From: Nocardia coubleae NBRC 108252 | GTDB lineage: Bacteria > Actinomycetota > Actinomycetes > Mycobacteriales > Mycobacteriaceae | Direction: 5' to 3' | DNA: 64,000 nt | Assembly: GCF_001612805.1 (NCBI RefSeq) | Contig: NZ_BDBD01000025.1 | Span: 213,316 to 277,315 of the forward strand | Part shown: positions 52,501-60,224 of the stretch, piece after piece | Position numbering within the stretch: the first letter of the stretch is position 1 | Layout: every line of letters begins with the position of its first letter | The notes under the pieces: generated by a model | What the model saw: only the letters and a program-made list of their open reading frames with translations | What the model was told of the DNA's origin: nothing | The model's database searches: none | Position numbers and translations under genes: made by a program

Positions 52501-54691
52501 CCGCGTCCTTGAGCACCCGGCTCTTACCGAACGCGAAACCGGCCTTCGGCATTCCGTCCGCGCCGACCTTGAGCGGACCAGCCGTCTCGATATGCGCGCG
52601 AACAGCTTCGGCGAGCGACACCAGGGCAGCGGTATCGCCACCGTTCACGCGCACTTGCGATATTCCGACCTGTGCGACCAACTGCTGCGCCGGCTGGGTG
52701 AGACCGGCCAGGCGCATCGCCCGATCCTGCCACAGGGCGGCGCGCCCAAGACTAATGTCGGCCAAGGCTTCTCGAACCCAGGCGTCTCGACTCGCCGCGA
52801 GGTCACCCAACTCCCGGTCCAGCCGCCGTACCATCGCCAGCAAGTCCGCACGCGTCGGCGGATTCAACGCGGCAATGCGCTCTGTCCACTGTGGCGCACC
52901 CTGTTCCGAGCAGGACCTGACGCGCGCCTCGGCCTGCAGCAGTCGTTCGGACCACAGCGCAATCTGATCGACCGGCGGGACATCATGAGTGGTAATCAGG
53001 TCCGGTGCCCGCGATTCGGGGTCATCGAGCGCGGAATCCAGGAGCAACGACCGCCACTGCGCGACGTCCGCCGCCGACACCGGCAGCGCGGCGCCGGGTT
53101 CGACTGGATCCAGAGCGCTGATCCAGTCGAACCGCGAGGCTTCGTCGCGATGGCGCGTCACCAGTTCGGTGAGCGTCCCCCGATATCTACCGCACTGGTG
53201 CTGCACAACCTCGACTTCGCGTAGCCGCAGCAGTTGTTTCCGGATATCCGCCCGCTCAGCGCGCAGGTCGGCAACGCGGGCCTGCGCGGCTTTCACCGTT
53301 GTCTGGGCACGATGCGGGTTGTGGCGGTCGGCTTCCTGCGCGATGCGCTCCATGGCACGTTTCAGGTCGTCGAAATTGTCGCGTGACGCACCGGCCACCG
53401 AGACGCACAGCCCACGCATCTCTTCGCGCAACTTGCCGCGAACTTCTTCCAGCGCACGATCGGTGTGGGCGGTGACAAGCACGCGTTTGCCCTGGGCGAG
53501 CAGGTGGGTGATCAGCGCGGCGGCGGTGTGCGTCTTGCCCGTGCCGGGCGGTCCCTGCACAATCGTGTGCGCATGCGAATCGACGTGCTCGAGGATCTGG
53601 AGCTGCACGCTGTTCAACGGCAGCGGCAAGAAGCAATCGTCCCCGTCACGAACGATCGCGCCGCTCTCCTCGGACCTGACCATGGTCGGCGCATAGGCGG
53701 GGTCGACCAGATTTCGAATCCCGCTCGGCACCTCCCGCTGGTCCTGGATCCGGTCGGAAATCGAATCCAGAACCCTGGTCAGGCCCCGCTTGCCGCGCGA
53801 CCGCATGATCAGCGCGGGGGCATAGAAGCCGACCGGCTCGTCAGTGGCCGTGGCGGGCACGTCCTCGTCTCGATAGCTCGACGAAGGACCGAGGCTGTGT
53901 AGCAGGCGCCGCATCAGTCCGGCGATCGTCGCTCGATCGAACGGTTCGAGTCCTTCGTCGACGAGCTCACGTTCGGCCGTTCGGAGCAGACCCGGATCAG
54001 CGATCTCGGACGGATCCAGGAAATCGGAGAGTTCCACCGCGGCCCGGCCGCCATCACGGTCCACCCGTACCGTCAACCGACCCGAATCGGTGTCGAAATC
54101 CAGCTTGACCGGCAAGGTCAGCACATGACGGCGGGCAGTTCCCCATCCTGGCCTGCGCCAGACCAGGCAGCCGAGCGCGAGCACCGCTTCCTTGGATTCC
54201 GCCGAGGCATTCACGTCCGAATACATCTGGTAGACGGCGCGGTACAGGCGCAGCGCGGCTTCCTCGATGCGCGCCCCAGCCGCCCATTCCCGCCATCGAG
54301 CAAGCCAGGCGTCGAACTCCTCCACAACGTTCGGATGGTCGCTCAACAGCAACGTCCGAGTACCTGTACCGTCCAGTCGACGCTGAAGCAAGGACGGCTC
54401 GTCATCGGGGTCGTCCAATCGGCCAGGTGCCAACCAAGCCCGGACTGCTACCTCAGGTGCGTCGACAGCCGGAGTTCGACGCACCTTGTCCAGCAAGAGA
54501 AATGGGGCGTCGGCGTTGTTCGGCGTGAACCGGACAGAGGGATGGTCCGGTATTGCACCGAGCCACTCGATCACGCCGAGGTCGGCAGCATCTTGGACCC
54601 TCGTCACCCCCACGCCCTGCACTCGAGCGAGGAACCTGAACAACCGCGCCGCGCGATCTACGAGATCCGCATCGTCGACCACGCCCCGCAC
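49523..54691 (-). CDS. Upf1/Dna2-like SF1 helicase with Vsr-type nuclease domain
   Basis: A 1722-aa protein; GTG 54691 follows GAGGAGTGGCG, and 54697 is an alternative overlapping the ribosome site. Residues 1-340 are a unique N-terminal region. The helicase begins LQILEHVDSHAHTIVQGPPG with GPPGTGKTHTA (about 378), continues through a long helical insertion, then FDVVVVDEASQAGVEAVFLQ (about 1063), VVIGDNRQVSP, and the second lobe FGVISLLGTAQAEVIW and NVAVSRAADQLWLF. A Vsr/MTES-type nuclease segment lies at about 1375-1470 (FRSLFEQCVFNRI, GGHALDMVIVGG, VAVQCDGDRW, WPFFRIRQSRF). The final 150 residues (TVVSDLLRVVKVEGPVTAGR) resemble DUF3320. The helicase plus Vsr order resembles the Hhe-type systems, but I see no DUF4011 motif at the N-terminus. 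Confidence 0.88.
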   Translation of the reverse strand: MRGVVDDADLVDRAARLFRFLARVQGVGVTRVQDAADLGVIEWLGAIPDHPSVRFTPNNADAPFLLLDKVRRTPAVDAPEVAVRAWLAPGRLDDPDDEPSLLQRRLDGTGTRTLLLSDHPNVVEEFDAWLARWREWAAGARIEEAALRLYRAVYQMYSDVNASAESKEAVLALGCLVWRRPGWGTARRHVLTLPVKLDFDTDSGRLTVRVDRDGGRAAVELSDFLDPSEIADPGLLRTAERELVDEGLEPFDRATIAGLMRRLLHSLGPSSSYRDEDVPATATDEPVGFYAPALIMRSRGKRGLTRVLDSISDRIQDQREVPSGIRNLVDPAYAPTMVRSEESGAIVRDGDDCFLPLPLNSVQLQILEHVDSHAHTIVQGPPGTGKTHTAAALITHLLAQGKRVLVTAHTDRALEEVRGKLREEMRGLCVSVAGASRDNFDDLKRAMERIAQEADRHNPHRAQTTVKAAQARVADLRAERADIRKQLLRLREVEVVQHQCGRYRGTLTELVTRHRDEASRFDWISALDPVEPGAALPVSAADVAQWRSLLLDSALDDPESRAPDLITTHDVPPVDQIALWSERLLQAEARVRSCSEQGAPQWTERIAALNPPTRADLLAMVRRLDRELGDLAASRDAWVREALADISLGRAALWQDRAMRLAGLTQPAQQLVAQVGISQVRVNGGDTAALVSLAEAVRAHIETAGPLKVGADGMPKAGFAFGKSRVLKDAAPLFEHVRVDGRIPTTAEQLDVFLRFEEIERLLGQLDEVWVGTPAMPVTGSPTIRLTWHREHAEQLRRLLSCGAELAEAGRQLRTFGLPEPDWADANARKPIFASFEAVTAIDERRAVQHLFDTVSVKLNAVRFQPHATANLQELHAAIERGDVEAYRRAYQRLGELNTVRRRFVHRHELGARMASLPRLRDAIAATASDPAWDNRLVELENAWEWAGLGRWLAAHEDDTVNELFGRLDDIEASLRNEASELAVTKAWDYAVGPERLTANTRVDLRQYAQLVRRLGKGTGAHADRRRAEIRETLARCRSAVPVWIMPIYRVVEQLDIEQDMFDVVVVDEASQAGVEAVFLQYLAPRIVVIGDNRQVSPSGVGVKIDTVNGLGEQFLADNLHRATWTDPKRSLFDEAAMRFPSRLTLLEHRRCVPEIIGFSNKIAYEKDDVRLVPVRLYGVDRLPPIRTEYVPDGVSTPGNVNEIEADRIVARILECLADSRYDGKTFGVISLLGTAQAEVIWKKMLVKVSPEEIDRRRLRCGDAADFQGAERDVMFLSMVKSAGPETRLVARADESATQRYNVAVSRAADQLWLFHSVTAEQLKNPADLRYQLLDYCRSIETTPPEITTGVSEPVPENRPVAPFRSLFEQCVFNRIVGRGYRVVAQYDVGGHALDMVIVGGHIRVAVQCDGDRWAGPIEYQRSMAWQRDLQRCGWPFFRIRQSRFVSDPESSLEPLWQLLDEVGLTPVSAEDLVQADAAPIASATSVGTAEPVIQQPVVDPLADFDWRKPEPDTGAGENEQVCPVEENVDIDVPIEPPNAAPAPSVVTEEAGEQEYSAFNGLVSPLSAASPIETVVSDLLRVVKVEGPVTAGRLRSVFFRNVADDDERGGRAALDRALSVAVERGELIVDDFLELPQPQWFTYRSPSQPEVRRRTLGARSIEEVPPRELARILADAAETTGWGDRRGLMQTAASELGQAQLTDRAISMFALVLSSARTAPAG

Positions 54692-54880
54692 CGCCACTCC
54701 TCGCCCTGACCATCAGCCCTTGAAACGCTATCGTCTGGAAGGTCCTCGGCGCTACAAATCGACAGGCTGAGCCGGTGGCGATCTCGGCAGGTCATGGGCG
54801 ATCCGAGGTCGGGAGCATTGAGGGCGGGACCGCGGCTGTCCTGCGGTCATCGAACCCACCCGTCGTGCAAGGATTGTTCG

Positions 54881-55459
54881 GTGCCAGACACTGTGACGAT
54901 CACGCCCGTGGAGAGTGGATGGGTCGTCCGCGTCCCCAGCGGTGCCGAGGCGGTGGTCGACGACCTCCGTTCCGCTGCATTCGACGCTGCCCGGCTGATG
55001 GACCCCGATCGCTGGTACGAGATCGGCCAAGAACTCGTCCTCGTAGATGCGGGCGGCGCGAGAGTGCACGCATTCACGCTGTTCTTCGACTGGAGCAACG
55101 ATGAAGCGCAGGTGCGCGCGATCTCCGAGAATCCGCCACCGGGATGCCGGTGGTACGCCGAAGGATCAGGCCTGCACTGCTTGCGGACGGGCTCGACGAG
55201 GTTCGACGCGATCGCCGACATCGCCGGCGAACTTCGCCGAAAGCATAGGCTCGCAGTCGACTTCGGCTACGAGAAAGATGAGTGGGACAACGATCCGGAC
55301 CGGATCGCGCATCTGCTGCTGAACGCGGTCAACCGGGCGGGATCCAGCGGGATCGATGAGCACCAGCTACTGCGCTTCATCACGCTGACGCTGGGCGGGG
55401 CTGTCGGTACGATGATGGAGACCGGTGAGGCATTCACGAGTTACCGGCTGCCCGTCTGA
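54881..55459 (+). CDS. Unknown 192-aa protein
   Basis: The GTG at 54881 stands eight bases after AAGGA and is preferred to the open frame back to 54794. The sequence begins with beta-rich PDTVTITPVESGWVVRVP, then a possible strand FTLFFDWSNDEAQVRAISEN, WYAEGSGLHCLRTGS and a helix ADIAGELRRKHRLAVDFGY. It ends with an amphipathic stretch LRFITLTLGGAVGTMMET. There are no membrane spans, export signal or catalytic motif. It precedes another unrecognised gene at 55515 by about 55 bp, and the two could be co-transcribed. No family recognised; function unknown. Confidence 0.6.
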   Translation: MPDTVTITPVESGWVVRVPSGAEAVVDDLRSAAFDAARLMDPDRWYEIGQELVLVDAGGARVHAFTLFFDWSNDEAQVRAISENPPPGCRWYAEGSGLHCLRTGSTRFDAIADIAGELRRKHRLAVDFGYEKDEWDNDPDRIAHLLLNAVNRAGSSGIDEHQLLRFITLTLGGAVGTMMETGEAFTSYRLPV

Positions 55460-55514
55460 CGAAAGGCCGCCGTCGAATATGCGGCCCGTCGAATTTCACC
55501 CTATTGCAAGGTGC

Positions 55515-56174
55515 ATGATGCCAATCCACACTCCGGGCCTGCCCGGGAACATTCCGCCAGCTGATGTGTTGTGGGCTCGGTGGGCATTACTGGCCGCGAT
55601 CGACGCAACCACCGAGGCCGAGGCAAGCACCTATCGCACTGGCATGTGGGTCGATCACGATGGCCTTCACTACGAAGACGGTGGTTGCACCTGGTGGGCC
55701 ATGTCGCGGGTCGGCGAAGGGCGGTTCGTGCTCTATGGAGAGGACGAATCGAGCGGGGTGAAGTGGCACAAGCCGCCGATCGACATGCTGGCGGGTGGGC
55801 CGGACTGGCTTCCGTTCGATGAACTGCGCGAGCGGGCCGCCGGGTACGAGTTGGGTTGCGTCTACTGGTTCGAGGATGGTGCCTGGTCCCGTGCGCCCTA
55901 TCCCGAGGATCTCCGAGACGACGGTCTGAGCTGCGGGATGAGCATGTTCATCGAGAGGGAGCAAGTGCTCGACGCGCTGTCTGCGCGTCTGCTGGAGTCG
56001 GCGGGCAGGCTCGACGCGGAAGGCATTCTGTCCGATGCTGAGACACGGTCCCTGACCCCTGATCGGCTGGTCGACGTGCTGCGCCCGGAGACTCCGGGCG
56101 ACGAACCGCCGGACCGGCCTGCCATTGTCCGTGCCCTTCTTCTCGCGGGGATCGCGGTCCCAACAGCCCAGTGA
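55515..56174 (+). CDS. Unknown tryptophan-rich acidic 219-aa protein
   Basis: Two adjacent ATGs (55515, 55518) follow CAAGG. The protein is rich in aromatic residues in its first 150 residues (VLWARWALLAAIDATTEAEA; MWVDHDGLHYEDGGCTWWAM; FVLYGEDESSGVKWH; YWFEDGAWSRAPYPEDL), with a repeated D-x-GLHY / EDGxW-like strand pattern. It ends in a helical tail. It carries no signal peptide and no recognised domain. Proteins of this make-up in actinobacteria are usually annotated hypothetical. It lies downstream of the 192-aa gene in the same direction and may share its transcript. Confidence 0.6.
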   Translation: MMPIHTPGLPGNIPPADVLWARWALLAAIDATTEAEASTYRTGMWVDHDGLHYEDGGCTWWAMSRVGEGRFVLYGEDESSGVKWHKPPIDMLAGGPDWLPFDELRERAAGYELGCVYWFEDGAWSRAPYPEDLRDDGLSCGMSMFIEREQVLDALSARLLESAGRLDAEGILSDAETRSLTPDRLVDVLRPETPGDEPPDRPAIVRALLLAGIAVPTAQ

Positions 56175-56307
56175 ACGACACTGACAGCCGCACTGGTTCA
56201 TCAAGGAGCCGCGGTCGAATCAGCATCGACGGACAGTGTCGAACAGCATCCGAGATTGAGCCCTCCCAGGTGGCTGGATAGCCTGCGACGTCACTAGGCT
56301 GGGCGGC

Positions 56308-57012
56308 ATGACAGAGTCCGTTCAGGTGAAGATCTGTGGCATCAGGTCAGCAGGCGATCTGCGCCGGGCTCTACGCGCCAAGCCTGATGCCGTGGGCTTC
56401 ATCTGCGGGGTTACCGCCTTCAGCGAGGACGAGGTCAGCGCGGAGGAGGCTGGGGAGCTGTCCGCGCTGGTGGCCGAGCTCGCGGTGCCGGTGAAGCGCG
56501 TGCTGGTGACTCATCTCGAGGACGCCGATGACATCCTCGCTCTCGCCGACCGCATAGGCGTCGACGCGATTCAGGTTCACGGTTTGGTGAGCACGGACAA
56601 TCTGCGAAAGGTGTATGCGCGCACCGACGGATGCCGCGAGATCATTCGGGCGGTGCATGTTCTCGATGAAGGCGCGTTTGCCGATGTGGAGGCAGTCGCG
56701 GATTACTGCGACGTGATCCTGCTCGATTCGCGGACACCGGACCGCCTCGGCGGCACAGGACAAACCCATGATTGGCGCATCAGCAACAAAATCGTCGAGT
56801 CGCAAAAGGATCGGGGCAAGCGGGTAGTCCTGGCCGGTGGGCTCGATCCGGACAATGTTCGTGCGGCGATCGACGCGGTCAAACCTTTCGGTGTCGACGT
56901 CAATTCCGGAGTCGACGACGCCGAAGGCGACAAATCCGAGGCTGCCTGCGTCGCGTTCGTCGAGGCCGCTAGGGAAGCTGCCTCGACTTATCGTCCAGCA
57001 CAACAGCACTGA
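56308..57012 (+). CDS. trpF: Phosphoribosylanthranilate isomerase
   Basis: A 234-aa TIM-barrel enzyme that isomerises phosphoribosylanthranilate to CdRP in tryptophan synthesis. The family signatures are all there: VKICGIRS with the catalytic cysteine (about residue 10), IQVHG, ILLDSR, GGTGQTHDW, VLAGGLDPDNV with the phosphate-binding Gly-Gly, and GVDVNSGVDDAEG near the end with the catalytic aspartate. Most actinobacteria lack a separate TrpF because bifunctional PriA does the job, so a dedicated copy is unusual. It might belong to a specialised metabolite route or be a recent acquisition. It stands alone, and its 3' end overlaps the convergent transporter gene by 44 bp. The ATG at 56308 gives the normal N-terminus. 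Confidence 0.9.
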   Translation: MTESVQVKICGIRSAGDLRRALRAKPDAVGFICGVTAFSEDEVSAEEAGELSALVAELAVPVKRVLVTHLEDADDILALADRIGVDAIQVHGLVSTDNLRKVYARTDGCREIIRAVHVLDEGAFADVEAVADYCDVILLDSRTPDRLGGTGQTHDWRISNKIVESQKDRGKRVVLAGGLDPDNVRAAIDAVKPFGVDVNSGVDDAEGDKSEAACVAFVEAAREAASTYRPAQQH

Positions 57013-57841
57013 GGACGAGCACGCCGCCGACCACCGCGCCGAGAGTGATCGGTGTATCGGTGAAGATCGCGCTCACCACTGCGGCGAAGACTGCTTCGTT
57101 GAGGCCGATGATACTGGCCTTCGTCGCGTCGAGTCCGCGCAGACCCCGCCAATACAGCACAAATCCCGGGGCTAGCAGCAGCGCGCCGACGAGTACGAGC
57201 GAGCCGGCTGTGCGCGGGTCGGGCGGATCGGTGAATATCAGTGCGGCACCGAGGAACCCGGCTACGACCAGTTGCCAACCCGCTGATGCGATCGTTGGCC
57301 GTTGCGCCGATTCGCGGGCGATGAGGCTGACGAGCATCGCGACGCACACGGCGCTGCCGACCGCCAACACGCAACCCAAGAGCGCTCTGTCCATCCGGAT
57401 TTCAGCTGAACTACTCGGCACTGCAACCGCCACCGCAGCACCGACCAATAGAAACTCGAGCGCTACCAGCGGCGTGAGCAGGCGTCTCCCCCGCACGATC
57501 TCGGTGGCGAGTAAAAGCAACGGCGCAATCAGATGCAGCGCAACGACAACGGGCAGCGGGCCACATTTCAGAGCGGCGACGAAGAGCATGAGGTTGGCCG
57601 CTTCGAGTGCGCCGAGCCGCAGGTAGAGAGCCGGCGATTCCATCAGGATTCGCAGCGGACCTTGACGACGAACTCCCGCGATGAGCAGTAACGTCGCGCC
57701 ACCGCCCGCGGCAACCAGCGCCGAGGAGGCCAGGGCACCTTCAACGGCTGCCAACGCGGCGCTCGAGGCACCCCACACCAGCGTCGCCGTGAGCATGATC
57801 CACGGCGACGCTCGGGTGTAGGAGGACCGGGCTACGGTCAA
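56969..57841 (-). CDS. EamA-family (DMT) transporter
   Basis: A 290-aa membrane protein. The TTG at 57841 overlaps the stop of the upstream gene (TTGA), and a much longer open frame to 58906 has no sensible start or homology. About ten hydrophobic segments are seen (for example WIMLTATLVWGASSAALAAV, LLLIAGV, LVALEFLLVGAAVAVAV, LVVAGFLGAALIF, AGSLVLVGALLLAPGFVLYW, LGAVVGGVLVLSAVV), arranged as two five-span EamA halves. Conserved features include SIIGLNEAVFAAVVSAIF, near the end of the second repeat. Such proteins export small metabolites across the inner membrane; the substrate is unknown. It is co-transcribed with the terpenoid-cyclase-fold protein. Confidence 0.85.
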   Translation of the reverse strand: MTVARSSYTRASPWIMLTATLVWGASSAALAAVEGALASSALVAAGGGATLLLIAGVRRQGPLRILMESPALYLRLGALEAANLMLFVAALKCGPLPVVVALHLIAPLLLLATEIVRGRRLLTPLVALEFLLVGAAVAVAVPSSSAEIRMDRALLGCVLAVGSAVCVAMLVSLIARESAQRPTIASAGWQLVVAGFLGAALIFTDPPDPRTAGSLVLVGALLLAPGFVLYWRGLRGLDATKASIIGLNEAVFAAVVSAIFTDTPITLGAVVGGVLVLSAVVLDDKSRQLP

Positions 57842-59169
57842 ATCGCATAGGTCACGATGGGCAGCACCACAGCAGTGAACCCGCCGAAGACGGCCGCCGC
57901 AACCACCCGCGACGACGACGCGGGAAAACGGCTGGTGAGCCAGGTGAGCGTGCCGAACGCGATCACCGTCGTCCCCCAGATCACGAGCGCCCTTGCTGCC
58001 AGTTTTACCGGCCAGTCCGGGTTTTCGTACCTTGCATTCAGCTCCGCACCATGGGCCACAATGGTCAGTCCTGCTGTCATGGCCAAGAGGAAGACCGCGA
58101 AGCCGGCAAAGCTGTTCATGATCAACCGCTGCCGTCCCCATTTCGCCAGCACCTGTCCGTCGCTGTGATGCGCGCCGTCCGCTCGGCAGATCAGGTCGAA
58201 AATCTTTCCAGGATTGGCTGTTTCGCCGACAGCGGCCCGGGCGTGCACCATCGCCTCGAACGCCGAGGTCGTCGAGTAGGCGGTGACGAAACCCTCGCTC
58301 GACGTCCTGAACCCACCACGGCTCGGGAGCCGCACCGACATCTCCTGCAATTCGAACAGTGAAGTCAGTGCGGCACGAACCGCCGGATGAAAGATCAACT
58401 TGCCGTCCGCGCCGAGCAGGGCCCCTACCGCCGAGTGCAGGCCGAGATGACGCCATGTATGTGCGATGTCGCCGCGCAGAAAGTATTCGTCCCCATTGCA
58501 ATTCACGCCGTCGGCCAGGGAGTCGAGGATCCGTTCGATCGCCAGTTCCGATGCTCGCCTCGCCCGTTTGCCGCCGACCGACGCGAATTCCGAGCGGGCC
58601 AGGACGGACACGATGTGCGCAGCGGTATACAGCGGTTCGGCGCGGACGTCGTCGGACAGCATCGTCAACGCCAGAAACGTGACACCGCGCAGCGTGACCC
58701 TGGCGACCTCTTCGTTCGCCGCCGCATAGGGCGCGAGGGCGTGCATCGCGGCGGACGTCGCGGTGAGCGACACCGGACCGATCGACCCCGACATCCGGTA
58801 CCCGCCCGACTCCGCGTCCTGTTCCTCGATGAGCCGCCGAATACATTCGGCCACATCGGGATCCGTGTCCGGCACTCCGAGACAATGCATCGCCCGCAAC
58901 TGCCACGCGATGTCGATCGGCCCGGTGAATTCACCCGCGCCTGCCGTGGGCGGCACGATGCGTTGCCTGCGCACCAGGTGCAGCACTTCGTCGGCCTGCG
59001 GCACCGGGATCCCCGCCGCAGCCAATGCGCACACAACCTCGGCCGTGTTCTGCGGATTCGGTGGCACGTCGTGAATCCAGCCCCACCCGGCCCCACCTGC
59101 CCCATCGGAGAATTGGTAACGCTCGAACCATTCGACCGCCAGCCTCATCCGTTCATCGAGATTGGACAT
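57838..59169 (-). CDS. Terpenoid cyclase/prenyltransferase-fold protein with membrane tail
   Basis: A 443-aa protein starting at ATG 59169 behind AGGGGAAAGAC. The body (about 1-330) has alpha-hairpin repeats such as SGAGGAGWGW-like turns with NTAEVVCALAAAGIP, DIAWQLRAMHCLGV, SGGYRMSGSIGPVSLTAT and TAYSTTSAFEAMVHA. These fit the alpha/alpha barrel of squalene-hopene cyclases and protein prenyltransferases. The DxDD motif of class II terpene cyclases is not seen, so it is probably not an active cyclase. The C-terminal 110 residues hold about three membrane segments (SFAGFAVFLLAMTAGLTIVA; ALVIWGTTVIAFGTLTW; VVAAAVFGGFTAVVLPI). It is the first gene of a two-gene operon with the EamA transporter. 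Confidence 0.7.
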   Translation of the reverse strand: MSNLDERMRLAVEWFERYQFSDGAGGAGWGWIHDVPPNPQNTAEVVCALAAAGIPVPQADEVLHLVRRQRIVPPTAGAGEFTGPIDIAWQLRAMHCLGVPDTDPDVAECIRRLIEEQDAESGGYRMSGSIGPVSLTATSAAMHALAPYAAANEEVARVTLRGVTFLALTMLSDDVRAEPLYTAAHIVSVLARSEFASVGGKRARRASELAIERILDSLADGVNCNGDEYFLRGDIAHTWRHLGLHSAVGALLGADGKLIFHPAVRAALTSLFELQEMSVRLPSRGGFRTSSEGFVTAYSTTSAFEAMVHARAAVGETANPGKIFDLICRADGAHHSDGQVLAKWGRQRLIMNSFAGFAVFLLAMTAGLTIVAHGAELNARYENPDWPVKLAARALVIWGTTVIAFGTLTWLTSRFPASSSRVVAAAVFGGFTAVVLPIVTYAI

Positions 59170-59282
59170 GTCTTTCCCCTTACCGATCTGCACCGAAGCC
59201 GCTTCGCCCCAGGTCCTTTCACTTATACAGACGCAAAACAGACCGCTTCCGGATCGGACGAAGCTCCTGACACGATGATCCG

Positions 59283-60224
59283 GTGATGCGATGGAGATGG
59301 CGGTCGAGCACTTCTGATGATCGTGTGGGACCAATGCTCGCTTCGCTCGACGGACTCTCGGTCGGCGATGCGCTGGGGGCCCAGTTCTTCATCATTGGCA
59401 GGTCGTTTCCGGACCTTCGGTCGGGTAGGCCGCCACAGGCTCCGTGGGACTGGACCGACGACACCGAGATGGCGTGCGTGCTGGTCGCCGAACTGCGACG
59501 TCACCAGCACGTCGACCGGGATCGACTGGCCGCGGAGTTCGCGCGCCGGTTCTCCCCGGAACGCGACTACGGGCACGCGACGGCCACGACGCTTCGTCGG
59601 ATCCGCAACGGAGCGCCCTGGCGCGAGACGTCCGCAGCCACCTTCGAAGGTCGTGGTTCCTGCGGCAACGGCGCGGCTATGCGGGTCGCGCCCCTCGGCG
59701 CCTACTACTGGGACGATCCGCAACGAGCTGTTACCGAAGCAGTACGGTCCGCCCAGGTGACGCACATGCACCCCGACGGCGTGGTCGGGGCGGTCGCCGT
59801 GGCCGTCGCGGCCGGGCAGGCCGCTTATGCCCGCCACATCCAAGCTCAGCCCACCGCCACAGGATTCCTCACCGCCGTCCTGGAACGTCTTGAACCGGGC
59901 GAGACGACGCATGGCATCTACCGGGCGCGTGAGCTGCTCGGCGCCACTGTTGCCGAAGCCGCACACGAACTGGGCAACGGATCGCGAGTGATGGCACAGG
60001 ACACCGTGCCCTTCGCCTTGTGGTCCGCCGCAACATATTTGGACGACTACCCGGCTGCTGTCGCCGCGTGCATCGAAGCGGACGGCGACATCGACACAAC
60101 CTGCGCGATCACCGGAGGGATCGTCGCCGCGTATACCGGAACCGGCACGGCGAACGGAGTACCCCAGGCTTGGCTCGCCGCCCGCGAACCGCTGCCGTCC
60201 TGGCTCACCTCGATCAGGGTTTGA
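59283..60224 (+). CDS. ADP-ribosylglycohydrolase family protein
   Basis: A 313-aa protein of the DraG/ARH family, which removes ADP-ribose from proteins or related substrates. Landmarks are SLDGLSVGDALGAQF (about 20-35), DWTDDTEMA with three metal-binding residues (about 56-64), GSCGNGAAMRVAPLG (about 123-137), QVTHMHPDGV, and the second metal cluster GDIDTTCAITGGIVAAYTG near 265-285. All metal ligands appear intact, so activity is expected. Start: GTG 59283, ATG 59286 or ATG 59334; the first is kept because the sequence before GLSVGD matches family length. Its 3' end overlaps the convergent ATP-grasp gene by 11 bp. Confidence 0.88.
   Translation: MMRWRWRSSTSDDRVGPMLASLDGLSVGDALGAQFFIIGRSFPDLRSGRPPQAPWDWTDDTEMACVLVAELRRHQHVDRDRLAAEFARRFSPERDYGHATATTLRRIRNGAPWRETSAATFEGRGSCGNGAAMRVAPLGAYYWDDPQRAVTEAVRSAQVTHMHPDGVVGAVAVAVAAGQAAYARHIQAQPTATGFLTAVLERLEPGETTHGIYRARELLGATVAEAAHELGNGSRVMAQDTVPFALWSAATYLDDYPAAVAACIEADGDIDTTCAITGGIVAAYTGTGTANGVPQAWLAAREPLPSWLTSIRV

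Noticed and set aside
51626..53224. 532-codon plus-strand open frame
   Set aside because: Antisense to the Upf1-like helicase; Arg/Pro-rich with no domain.
57842..58906. Upstream extension of the EamA transporter frame to 645 codons
   Set aside because: The extra sequence overlaps the terpenoid-cyclase-fold gene on the same strand and reads as Arg/Gly-rich noise; TTG 57841 gives a normal-length transporter.
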